Shown here in pieces: positions 1-4,394 of a stretch of 5,319 bases of DNA. The first letter of the stretch is position 1. The number at the start of each line of letters is the position of its first letter. Below the pieces are notes generated by a model. The model was given only the letters and a program-made list of their open reading frames with translations. It did not search any database and was not told the DNA's origin. The stretch comes from Spirochaetaceae bacterium. GTDB lineage: Bacteria > Spirochaetota > Spirochaetia > Treponematales > Breznakiellaceae. The DNA lies in the NCBI GenBank assembly GCA_031290855.1, contig JAISLM010000069.1, positions 1 through 5,319 of the forward strand. The letters are read 5' to 3'. A program made the translations under genes and the position numbers.

Positions 1-10
1 CCCGGTCCGT

Positions 11-23
11 GGGGTCAGACCCC
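11..23. repeat. Perfect palindrome GGGGTC-A-GACCCC
   Basis: Six bases on each side are exactly complementary around a single central A. Similar GGGGTC/GACCCC palindromes recur between genes in many bacteria and are often discussed with REP-type elements and their transposases; that link is from general knowledge and is not demonstrated here. No transposase is visible in the window, and the left edge may cut a larger element. Confidence 0.4.
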
Positions 24-230
24 GTAGCGGGAAACGGATGGCCGGGGCCGCGTTTTCCCGCCTATACCCCCTTTCAGCCGCCCCGGCGCCCGGATAAGCG
101 GCATAATCCGCCCGTAGAATCTTAGTGGTCGCCATTTCCTCCCCAAACCGAACCCGCCCAGGGGGATACGTATGACCTGAAAGCTGAATTGTGGGCCAGC
201 TTTAAGGGGGAGCTTCATTTTCGAATTCAC
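15..230 (-). CDS. Doubtful small open frame, 71 codons, overlapping the vsr stop
   Basis: This frame would start at a GTG whose bases overlap the TGA stop of vsr (GTGA arrangement) and encode a basic 71-residue protein rich in Arg, Gly and Pro. I recognise no domain, signal peptide or membrane segment. The overlap is compatible with translational coupling to vsr, which is the only argument for it. Against it are the GTG start, the arginine- and proline-rich composition typical of chance frames in GC-rich DNA, and the base composition, which differs from vsr. The segment also carries an inverted repeat (180-186 with 197-203). It is probably non-coding. Confidence 0.15.
   Translation of the reverse strand: MNSKMKLPLKAGPQFSFQVIRIPLGGFGLGRKWRPLRFYGRIMPLIRAPGRLKGGIGGKTRPRPSVSRYGV
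180..203. repeat. Inverted repeat downstream of vsr
   Basis: AAAGCTG at 180-186 is the exact reverse complement of CAGCTTT at 197-203, with a 10-base loop. It lies about 24 bases beyond the vsr stop on the vsr strand. No T-run follows on that strand, so it is not a classical intrinsic terminator; it might protect or end the vsr transcript, or be chance. Confidence 0.3.
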
Positions 231-676
231 GTTTTTAAGTTTTTTATGGTTTCAAGCGTTTCAATAATACAAGCGTTTAGGTCTTTTTTTATACCGGTTG
301 CCCAAAAACGCAGCACAGTCCACCCGTTGGCTTGATAGTATTCATTCACCTTTTTATCACGTTCAATATTTCGCCTTATCTTTTTCTGCCAAAAATCGGA
401 ATATGAGGATAACATATCCTCCTGTGAGGAAAAATGCCGTTCCTTCCAGTCGTTGCCGTGCCAAAAATCACCGTCAATGAATATCGCGAGTTTGTATTTT
501 TGTATGGCAATATCAGGTTTTCCGAACAGATTTTTGACGTTTTTCCGGTAACGAATACCCCACTTCCATAGTGCTTTACGAAAAAACACCTCAGGCTTGG
601 TATTGGAACTGCGGATATGTGACATACATTTGCTGCGCTGTTCAGGTGTTAAAATATCCATCGTTTTTGGCTGCAT
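227..676 (-). CDS. vsr: Very short patch repair (Vsr-type) DNA mismatch endonuclease, non-zinc variant
   Basis: Vsr enzymes nick DNA 5' of T:G mismatches left when 5-methylcytosine deaminates, starting short-patch repair. The 149-residue length fits. The N-terminal signature is TPEQRSKCMSHIR (10-22) followed by NTKPE (25-29). The core is GKPD (52-55), whose D55 matches the catalytic Asp of E. coli Vsr, and IFIDGDFWHG (65-74), whose H73 matches the catalytic region His. FWQKKIRRNIERD (95-107) and GWTVLRFW (118-125) complete the fold. The E. coli zinc ligands are missing: HGCFWH reads DGDFWH here, and the usual WEC reads WAT. Two starts are possible, M1 at 676 and M6 at 661; neither has a clear Shine-Dalgarno, and M6 gives the more family-like N-terminus (MDILTPEQR). 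The gene is about 40% G+C against roughly 60% in its neighbours, suggesting transfer. No cytosine methyltransferase lies beside it. Confidence 0.9.
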   Translation of the reverse strand: MQPKTMDILTPEQRSKCMSHIRSSNTKPEVFFRKALWKWGIRYRKNVKNLFGKPDIAIQKYKLAIFIDGDFWHGNDWKERHFSSQEDMLSSYSDFWQKKIRRNIERDKKVNEYYQANGWTVLRFWATGIKKDLNACIIETLETIKNLKT

Positions 677-990
677 GTCAATGGCAGAACGGACGGAATT
701 TTCCTTCGCATATTTTCCACCAGATACAGAGAACGCTATCAGGAAATTGCAAAACCATCAACGGCCCGCGCCTTGCGCTCATACTTTTTTAAAATGCCGG
801 CCATTAAGCCTGCCTGTGTAAGGTCTAAAACCTTCCACGAAAACGGGGTAACTAGAGAAACGCGGACGAATACCGCGCCGTCCCGACCGCCAAGCCCCGC
901 ATTTAGCCGCATTAAGCTAAAACCCTGGATCCGGCGAATCTTGCGCTTTTCGAACTGTATCTGCAAATGGACTTGGGTTGCCCGCCGGCG
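677..990. other. Divergent intergenic region without a convincing gene
   Basis: These 314 bases separate the minus-strand vsr gene from the plus-strand transporter operon, so they must hold or adjoin both promoters. On the minus strand an open frame covers the region and ends at 739, but it begins inside the permease gene (1212), has no recognisable domain and is most likely antisense chance. I checked that frame for a C-terminal methyltransferase remnant and saw none. A small inverted repeat (TTTAGC at 902-907 with GCTAAA at 916-921, 8-base loop) is the only clear structure. No tRNA or other RNA gene is recognisable. Confidence 0.5.
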
Positions 991-1011
991 CTTGACAAAA
1001 AGTTTTTCAAG
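991..1011. repeat. Imperfect palindrome over the -35 region, possible operator
   Basis: CTTGA at 991-995 is complementary to TCAAG at 1007-1011, and the run of A that follows is complementary to the run of T before the right arm, with one unpaired C on the left. The repeat covers the TTGACA hexamer of the transporter promoter, the position where a dimeric repressor would block RNA polymerase. No regulator gene lies in the window, so the operator role is inferred from position and symmetry only. Confidence 0.35.
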
Positions 1012-1034
1012 TATAATAGTAATATCATTATAAT
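992..1034 (+). promoter_or_regulatory. Promoter region of the ABC transporter operon
   Basis: A perfect TTGACA (992-997) is followed by two perfect TATAAT hexamers, at 1012-1017 and 1029-1034. The spacing from TTGACA to the first is only 14 bases, shorter than the usual 16 to 18. The second would use a weak -35, TTCAAG at 1006-1011, at 17 bases. The whole stretch from 998 to 1046 is strikingly AT-rich inside GC-rich DNA, as expected for a sigma-70-type promoter. Transcripts would begin about 1024 or 1041 and give a short leader before the permease start at 1059. Confidence 0.6.
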
Positions 1035-1048
1035 TATAAGATAATGAC

Positions 1049-1054
1049 AGGGGG
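1049..1054 (+). promoter_or_regulatory. Ribosome binding site AGGGGG deciding the permease start
   Basis: The purine block AGGGGG sits 4 bases before the ATG at 1059. The earlier in-frame ATG at 1044 has only AT-rich sequence upstream and would itself overlap this site. This favours 1059 as the real start. Confidence 0.65.
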
Positions 1055-1058
1055 AAAT

Positions 1059-2054
1059 ATGTCTGGAACTGACCGGGGCTCCACAAAGGGAAGTCCGCGT
1101 TCCGCCGCCTTTGCCCGGCGGATTTTACTACCGATACTATCGCTAGCACTGATGCTGGCGCTGCACCGGCTGTTACCGGTTCACTCCGGCTACAGGCCCA
1201 GGCGGCTTCCATACTTTACGGCATTTTCCTGGCTGTTACTGGCGTTTTTTGCCGCATCGGCGCTACTGAGCCTCTTTTGGGAACGCTTCGGCAGGAGCAT
1301 CGCGTACAAAGCGCCGTTCTTCGCGGCGGGTTTCCTGTTGCTGAACGTTTACAACCTGTTAACCCTTAAATTCGGTGTTATACCGAGCCTCTATTTTCCG
1401 GCCCCGGAGAGGATCATCGGGGTTTTCGTGACGGACTGGCTCTTCCTGCTGCGCTGCCTAGTCTACTCGCTCAGGCTGCTGCTCGGCGGCTTCCTGCTCG
1501 GCGCGGTCAGCGGCGTGCTTACAGGCACGGTGATCGGCTGGAGCCCCCGCTTCAACTACTGGATAATGCCGTTCATCAGGGTGGTGGGCCCCATCCCGTC
1601 TACCGCGTGGATACCGGTAGCCCTCGTCGTGTTTTTCAAGCCGACGAGCGCGAGCGTCTTCCTTATAGCGCTCGGCGTTTGGTTCCCGACAACCGTTCTG
1701 ACCAGTTCCGGCATAATGAACGTCCGCAAAACCTACTTCGAGGTTTCCAGCACACTTGGCGCGAGTACGCTTCGGAACATCCTTACGATAGCCCTGCCCG
1801 CCGCCGCGCCTAGCGTGTTCACCGGCCTTTTCAACGGAACCTCGGCCTGCTTCCTCACGCTGATGGCGGCGGAGATGATCGGCTGCAAGTTCGGTATCGG
1901 CTGGTACATCAACTGGCAGCGCGAGACTCTGGCCTACGCCAACGTGTACGCCGCGCTTATCATCATAGCCGCCACGTTTTCGTTCCTTATCGGCCTGCAA
2001 TTCAGGATACGCAACCGGGTTTTGAGCTGGCAAAAAGGCTCTATACGCTGGTAG
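1059..2054 (+). CDS. ABC transporter permease, NitT/TauT (SsuC/TauC-like) family, with N-terminal extension
   Basis: Inner-membrane permease of an ABC importer of the nitrate/sulfonate/taurine class; it would pair as a dimer with the downstream ATPase. I chose ATG 1059 (331 residues) over 1044 (336) because of the ribosome binding site. Numbering from 1044, hydrophobic segments lie near 27-45, 59-79, 87-105, 135-167, 180-198, 203-222, 255-280 and 300-320. The ATPase-contacting EAA loop is at 233-257 (EVSSTLGA, then IALPAAAPS), with the conserved Gly at 239 and LP at 251-252. Family members of this type usually have about 250 to 280 residues; this one has roughly 70 extra N-terminal residues including two or three added hydrophobic segments. 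The C-terminus ends in WQKGSIRW. The gene starts the operon; its stop is followed within two bases by the first possible ATG of the ATPase gene. The substrate is not shown by the sequence. Confidence 0.9.
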   Translation: MSGTDRGSTKGSPRSAAFARRILLPILSLALMLALHRLLPVHSGYRPRRLPYFTAFSWLLLAFFAASALLSLFWERFGRSIAYKAPFFAAGFLLLNVYNLLTLKFGVIPSLYFPAPERIIGVFVTDWLFLLRCLVYSLRLLLGGFLLGAVSGVLTGTVIGWSPRFNYWIMPFIRVVGPIPSTAWIPVALVVFFKPTSASVFLIALGVWFPTTVLTSSGIMNVRKTYFEVSSTLGASTLRNILTIALPAAAPSVFTGLFNGTSACFLTLMAAEMIGCKFGIGWYINWQRETLAYANVYAALIIIAATFSFLIGLQFRIRNRVLSWQKGSIRW

Positions 2055-2056
2055 GA
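2053..2056 (+). promoter_or_regulatory. Ribosome binding site AGGA overlapping the permease stop
   Basis: AGGA overlaps the permease TAG stop (2052-2054) and lies 8 bases before the ATG at 2065. The ATG at 2056 would leave no spacing. This supports 2065 as start of the ATPase, although reinitiation at 2056 directly after the stop cannot be excluded. Confidence 0.5.
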
Positions 2057-2064
2057 TGCGGACA

Positions 2065-2850
2065 ATGACGGAATTCGGACTGATTGAGATAGAAACGGTG
2101 CTAAAAAAATTCTCCCAGAATGACGGAACGGAGATAACTGTCCTCGACAACGTGGACCTGCGCTTCCTGCCGGGCGAGTTTATCTCGCTGATAGGGCCGT
2201 CCGGCTGCGGCAAGTCAACACTGCTGCGCCTTGTCGCGGGACTGATACGTCCCGAAAGCGGCAGGCTCACGCTGGACGGGAATCCGATAAGCGAGCCGGG
2301 CTACGAGCGCGGCCTCGTTTTTCAGGACCCGACACTGTTTCCTTGGATGACGATATATGAAAACATCGCTTACGGCCTGCGGGCGCGCAAGGTGTACAGG
2401 GAGGAGAAGCGCAAGGTTGCCGAATTCTTCAGTCTGGTAGGGCTGGAAGGCTTCGAGAAGGCCTATCCGCATCAGCTTTCAGGCGGCATGGCCCAGCGCG
2501 CGGCTCTGGCCAGAACGCTCGTGAACCGCCCAAAGGTGCTGCTGCTGGACGAGCCGCTTGGGGCGCTCGACGCATTCACACGGATGAATATGCAGGACGA
2601 GATACTGAAGATTTGGCAGAAACAGCGAATGACAACAGTGATGGTAACGCACGATGTGGACGAGGCGATCTTCATGGCGTCCAGGATAGTCGTGATGTCC
2701 GCCCGTCCCGCCCGGATAGAAAAGGTAATCACTGTGGATATCGGGAGGCCCCGGCGCAGGGACGACCCGGAGTTTCTGGAACTGCGGGCAAAAATCCTGC
2801 GTATCCTGCATTTTGCGGGCAATGCGGCAGAGCTGGAGTATCAGCTTTAG
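2065..2850 (+). CDS. ABC transporter ATP-binding protein, NitT/TauT (SsuB/TauB-like) family
   Basis: Cytoplasmic ATPase that powers the importer. Numbering from the alternative ATG at 2056 (264 residues; 261 from 2065), all nucleotide-binding motifs are intact: Walker A GPSGCGKST at 47-55, Q-loop Q90 in VFQDPTLFPW, signature LSGGMAQR at 141-148, Walker B VLLLDEP at 161-167 with catalytic E166, D-loop GALD at 169-172 and switch His H199. The QDPTLFPW stretch and the total length are typical of ATPases for nitrate, sulfonate, taurine and thiamine-precursor importers. The N-terminal T-rich strand and short C-terminal tail show no added regulatory domain. The gene is tightly coupled to the permease gene upstream; the binding-protein gene follows after about 110 bases. 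Family assignment is firm; substrate is unknown. Confidence 0.93.
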   Translation: MTEFGLIEIETVLKKFSQNDGTEITVLDNVDLRFLPGEFISLIGPSGCGKSTLLRLVAGLIRPESGRLTLDGNPISEPGYERGLVFQDPTLFPWMTIYENIAYGLRARKVYREEKRKVAEFFSLVGLEGFEKAYPHQLSGGMAQRAALARTLVNRPKVLLLDEPLGALDAFTRMNMQDEILKIWQKQRMTTVMVTHDVDEAIFMASRIVVMSARPARIEKVITVDIGRPRRRDDPEFLELRAKILRILHFAGNAAELEYQL

Positions 2851-2853
2851 AAT

Positions 2854-2876
2854 GCGGACCGCGCGCGCCGGTCTGC
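2854..2876 (+). other. GC-rich hairpin just after the ATPase stop
   Basis: GCGGACCG (2854-2861) can pair with CGGTCTGC (2869-2876) as 8 base pairs including one G-U, with a 7-base loop of alternating C and G. It begins 4 bases after the ATPase stop. No T-run follows, so it is not a standard intrinsic terminator. A likely role is to stabilise transcript ends or reduce read-through, which would help make the binding protein more abundant than the membrane parts; this is inference. Confidence 0.45.
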
Positions 2877-2915
2877 CGGAATCCGCCGGGAACGGACGCG
2901 CCGTAAAACTGTGAA

Positions 2916-2936
2916 TAACAGGTCATGTGCCTGTTA
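2916..2936. repeat. Perfect 7-base inverted repeat upstream of the first binding-protein gene
   Basis: TAACAGG (2916-2922) and CCTGTTA (2930-2936) are exact reverse complements separated by 7 bases. The element ends 11 bases before the GGAGGAG ribosome binding site. As DNA it resembles a 21-base operator; as RNA it would be a modest hairpin. Either could tune expression of the binding protein. Confidence 0.45.
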
Positions 2937-2947
2937 AGCATATATAT

Positions 2948-2954
2948 GGAGGAG
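2948..2954 (+). promoter_or_regulatory. Very strong ribosome binding site GGAGGAG
   Basis: A near-perfect Shine-Dalgarno lies 6 bases before ATG 2961 and is the best one in the window. This agrees with the need for an excess of binding protein over membrane components. Confidence 0.85.
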
Positions 2955-2960
2955 TGAAGT

Positions 2961-3968
2961 ATGAAGAAACTGTCACTGTTGATTGTGTTGGTTTCCCTGG
3001 TGTTTGGCGCCGTTTTCGCGAAAGGCAGCCAGGACAGGGAAAATAGCGAGTATGTGTTCAAGGTGGGCTACGCCCTAAACTCAACCCTCTGCGCCGCGCC
3101 TTTCTACATAGCCATAGCGAAGGATTATTTCGCCGAAGAGGGCCTCAAGTGGGAGCGGGTCAGTATCGGGGACGGGGAGGCGATGAACCTGCTGACAAAC
3201 GGTCAGATCGATGCGACGAACAACCTGCTCGCCACGATGATTCAACCGCTGGCAAACGGGCTCGACGTGCAGATACCGCTTGCGCTGCATACCGGCTGCA
3301 TCAAGGTACTTGTGCCGCCCGGTTCCGCAATCAGAACACCTGCCGACTTGAAGGGCAAGACCATCGGCACAGCCAGCCCCGCATCGAGCCCGACGATCAT
3401 CGCCAAGCGTTACCTTGCCAACCTGGGCCTGAAGGTGGAAGGAGACAATCCGGATGTGGAATTCATCTACCAGAGCGCCGCCGAACTTCCGCTGCTGCTT
3501 GAACGCGGCGTGGTTGACGCGATAGGCCTAAACGACCCCAACGCCCAAATCGTCGAGAACGAGGGGCGCGGCGTTCCTATCATCAACACCGCCACGGACG
3601 ACTACCTAAAGAATGAATTTTGCTGCGTAGTCGTGGTACGCACCGGTACGGTAAAGACACACAAGGCCGAAACCGCAAAGTTCCTGCGGGCCATACAGAA
3701 GGCGGCAAAGTTCGTACAGGATAACCCGGACGAGAGCGCGAGGATTTTGGCCGACAACAATTACGTGCCCGGCGACCCCGTAGTCAACGGACAGATACTG
3801 CGGACATACGACTACCGCGCCTCCGTGAGCCAGGCCCTCCCCGCGATAGAGCGGAACGCGGGCGACCTTCAGAAAATCGGCCTCCTCGCCCCCGATGTTG
3901 ACGTCGACGCGCTGGCGAAAAACACCTTTGTGGAGGTGGACGGTGTGCCGGATTCGCTTTACAACTAG
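2961..3968 (+). CDS. ABC transporter periplasmic substrate-binding protein, NMT1/SsuA-like (SBP1)
   Basis: Exported binding protein that would capture the substrate and deliver it to the permease. The 335-residue product has a signal peptide: MKK, a hydrophobic core to about residue 17, then AVFA with probable cleavage after A20 and a mature start KGSQ. There is no lipobox Cys at the cleavage site, so it should be soluble rather than lipid-anchored. The mature part has the bilobal NMT1/SsuA pattern: VGYALNSTLCAAPFYIAIAK (35-54) with DYFAEEGL (55-62), NGQIDAT (80-86), DLKGKTIGTAS (129-139) and the second-lobe segment ELPLLLERGVVDAIGL (175-190). Four cysteines stand out in the mature protein: C44, C113 (TGC) and the pair C221-C222 in NEFCCVVVV. 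It is separated by about 110 bases from the ATPase gene. NMT1-like proteins bind nitrate, sulfonates, pyrimidines, riboflavin or other small molecules; I cannot choose among them. Confidence 0.92.
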   Translation: MKKLSLLIVLVSLVFGAVFAKGSQDRENSEYVFKVGYALNSTLCAAPFYIAIAKDYFAEEGLKWERVSIGDGEAMNLLTNGQIDATNNLLATMIQPLANGLDVQIPLALHTGCIKVLVPPGSAIRTPADLKGKTIGTASPASSPTIIAKRYLANLGLKVEGDNPDVEFIYQSAAELPLLLERGVVDAIGLNDPNAQIVENEGRGVPIINTATDDYLKNEFCCVVVVRTGTVKTHKAETAKFLRAIQKAAKFVQDNPDESARILADNNYVPGDPVVNGQILRTYDYRASVSQALPAIERNAGDLQKIGLLAPDVDVDALAKNTFVEVDGVPDSLYN

Positions 3969-3970
3969 GC

Positions 3971-4054
3971 GGACTTGCCTTCCTGTGCTTTCGGGACGGG
4001 GACAGAGGCATGACCGGGGCGATGTTCTCCCGTGAACACCGCCCCGGCAAGTCC
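3971..4054 (+). ncRNA. Candidate structured RNA element, possible three-way junction
   Basis: GGACTTGCC at 3971-3979 is the exact reverse complement of GGCAAGTCC at 4046-4054. Within it, CTGT (3983-3986) can pair with ACAG (4002-4005), and a strong hairpin is formed by GGGGCG (4016-4021) with CGCCCC (4040-4045), an A-C mismatch, then TGTTC (4023-4027) with GAACA (4034-4038), loop 4028-4033. In another fold TGCCT (3976-3980) pairs with AGGCA (4006-4010), which excludes the outer helix. It starts 3 bases after the SBP1 stop. No T-run follows. It might be a 3' stabiliser of the SBP1 message, a processed RNA or the first domain of a leader for the next gene. GC-rich DNA pairs easily by chance, but nine- and thirteen-pair helices nested together are more than expected. 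Confidence 0.45.
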
Positions 4055-4056
4055 CT

Positions 4057-4106
4057 CCCCGCAGCCGTATTCCGCCCGAACCGGGAATTTTCCCGGCCCT
4101 GCGGGG
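4057..4106 (+). ncRNA. Second structured domain: nested stem-loop
   Basis: CCCCGCAG at 4057-4064 is the exact complement of CTGCGGGG at 4099-4106. The enclosed segment ends with a perfect hairpin, CCGGGA (4081-4086) with TCCCGG (4091-4096) and a 4-base loop, so an asymmetric internal bulge of about 16 bases remains on the 5' side. It follows the previous element by two bases, as if both belong to one RNA. The function is unknown. Confidence 0.4.
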
Positions 4107-4174
4107 GCGCGGATTTACGTCGCGGGCGGACGGGACTTTGCGGTATGAGCGCGTGTCCGGCGCGCGGTATTTAT

Positions 4175-4217
4175 GTGGCAGGGGTTGCGGTCGCAAAAGC
4201 GCCGCGATGCCCGCCAC
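4175..4217 (+). other. Third stem-loop in the SBP1-SBP2 gap
   Basis: GTGGC (4175-4179) pairs with GCCAC (4213-4217), and after a single bulged A, GGG (4181-4183) pairs with CCC (4210-4212). Inside, TTGCG (4185-4189) can pair with CGCAA (4192-4196), although the loop would be only two bases, or GCGG (4187-4190) can pair with CCGC (4202-4205). The two inner folds are mutually exclusive. Confidence 0.35.
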
Positions 4218-4223
4218 GCTTAA

Positions 4224-4254
4224 CCCTGTGTTTTGCCGTCGTTGGCGGTGAGGG
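4224..4254 (+). other. Fourth stem-loop in the SBP1-SBP2 gap
   Basis: CCCT (4224-4227) pairs with AGGG (4251-4254) and encloses a hairpin of CCGTC (4236-4240) with GGCGG (4244-4248), containing one G-U pair and a three-base loop. The stem is weaker than those before it and could be chance. Confidence 0.25.
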
Positions 4255-4263
4255 GCGGGACAA

Positions 4264-4372
4264 GGCGGCAGAGGGTGAAAACCAGCCTGCCGCTGTAAAA
4301 ATCTGATTGGGCTTCCGCCCTCCGCCGCGGTCCCGCGGGGAGGGGCTTAGCGTCCGTAATGAACGGCGGCAG
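4264..4372 (+). promoter_or_regulatory. Candidate switching leader upstream of the second binding-protein gene
   Basis: GCGGCAG (4265-4271) pairs perfectly with CTGCCGC (4287-4293), closing a stem capped by GGT-GAAA-ACC (4274-4283), a GNRA tetraloop. The octamer GGCGGCAG recurs exactly at 4365-4372, so the middle segment can pair either with the upstream copy or with the downstream copy, which ends 10 bases before the ribosome binding site of SBP2. Between them, GGGC-TTCC-GCCC (4309-4320) competes for the same C-rich strand with a larger hairpin at 4318-4344. Mutually exclusive helices near a start codon are a hallmark of riboswitches and attenuators. I find no match to a named class, so ligand and even activity are inference. 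Confidence 0.35.
4318..4344 (+). other. Very stable GC hairpin upstream of SBP2
   Basis: CCCTCC (4318-4323) pairs with GGAGGG (4339-4344); after a bulged G4324, CCGCG (4325-4329) pairs with CGCGG (4334-4338), leaving a 4-base loop. That makes 11 base pairs, nearly all G-C. No T-run follows, so classical termination is unlikely, but Rho-linked or pausing effects are possible. Confidence 0.45.
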
Positions 4373-4382
4373 GCCCTGAAGT

Positions 4383-4387
4383 AGGAG
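4383..4387 (+). promoter_or_regulatory. Ribosome binding site AGGAG of the second binding-protein gene
   Basis: AGGAG lies 7 bases before ATG 4395. It fixes the start of the gene and sits only 10 bases after the second GCGGCAG copy, so folding of the leader could affect ribosome access. Confidence 0.75.
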
Positions 4388-4394
4388 TCATTGT

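Larger units (their letters stand above)
3969..4394. other. GC-rich 426-base gap between SBP1 and SBP2
   Basis: No convincing gene is present. A plus-strand frame of 98 codons (4010-4306) and a minus-strand frame running into SBP1 (3606-4217) exist, but both lack recognisable domains and good start signals and have Arg/Pro/Gly-rich composition typical of chance frames in such DNA. The gap is instead densely filled with complementary segments, described in separate entries. No sigma-70-like promoter for SBP2 is obvious, which argues for transcription through from the upstream genes. Confidence 0.6.

Noticed and set aside
739..1212. Minus-strand open frame of 157 codons upstream of vsr, considered as a partner methyltransferase remnant
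   Set aside because: It starts inside the permease gene, spans the AT-rich promoter, and shows none of the C5-methyltransferase motifs such as PCQ, ENV or GNAV.
1458..2270. Long minus-strand open frame (270 codons) opposite the permease and ATPase genes
   Set aside because: It is antisense to two genes with clear protein motifs, and its translation is Arg/Pro/Glu-rich and low in complexity with no domain. Such frames are expected opposite GC-rich coding DNA.
4014..4047. Intrinsic transcription terminator after SBP1
   Set aside because: The hairpin is strong enough, but no run of T follows it on the plus strand or on the opposite strand.
3606..4217. Minus-strand open frame of 203 codons overlapping the end of SBP1
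   Set aside because: Half of it is antisense to a well-supported gene and its product is Arg/Pro/Gly-rich without motifs.
4175..4300. Cobalamin riboswitch, suggested by GGTGAAAACC followed by CCGCTGTAAA
   Set aside because: The conserved GCCACTG segment and the closing B12 box with GCCAGGAAACCTGCC-like sequence are missing downstream, and the GGTGAAAACC forms a simple GNRA hairpin instead.
4010..4306. Plus-strand open frame of 98 codons in the gap between the binding-protein genes
   Set aside because: It has a poorly spaced ribosome binding site, no recognisable domain or export signal, and coincides with the densest set of hairpins, so RNA structure explains the sequence better.
3971..4344. 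CRISPR array or tandem repeats
   Set aside because: The region contains inverted, not direct regularly spaced, repeats; only one octamer recurs directly and there is no repeat-spacer pattern or cas gene.
3969..4394. TPP riboswitch, suggested by NMT1/THI5-like binding proteins
   Set aside because: Neither CTGAGA nor the ACCTGATC segment with its following GG-TAAT-CC stem is present; ATCTGATTGGG at 4301-4311 is only a superficial match.
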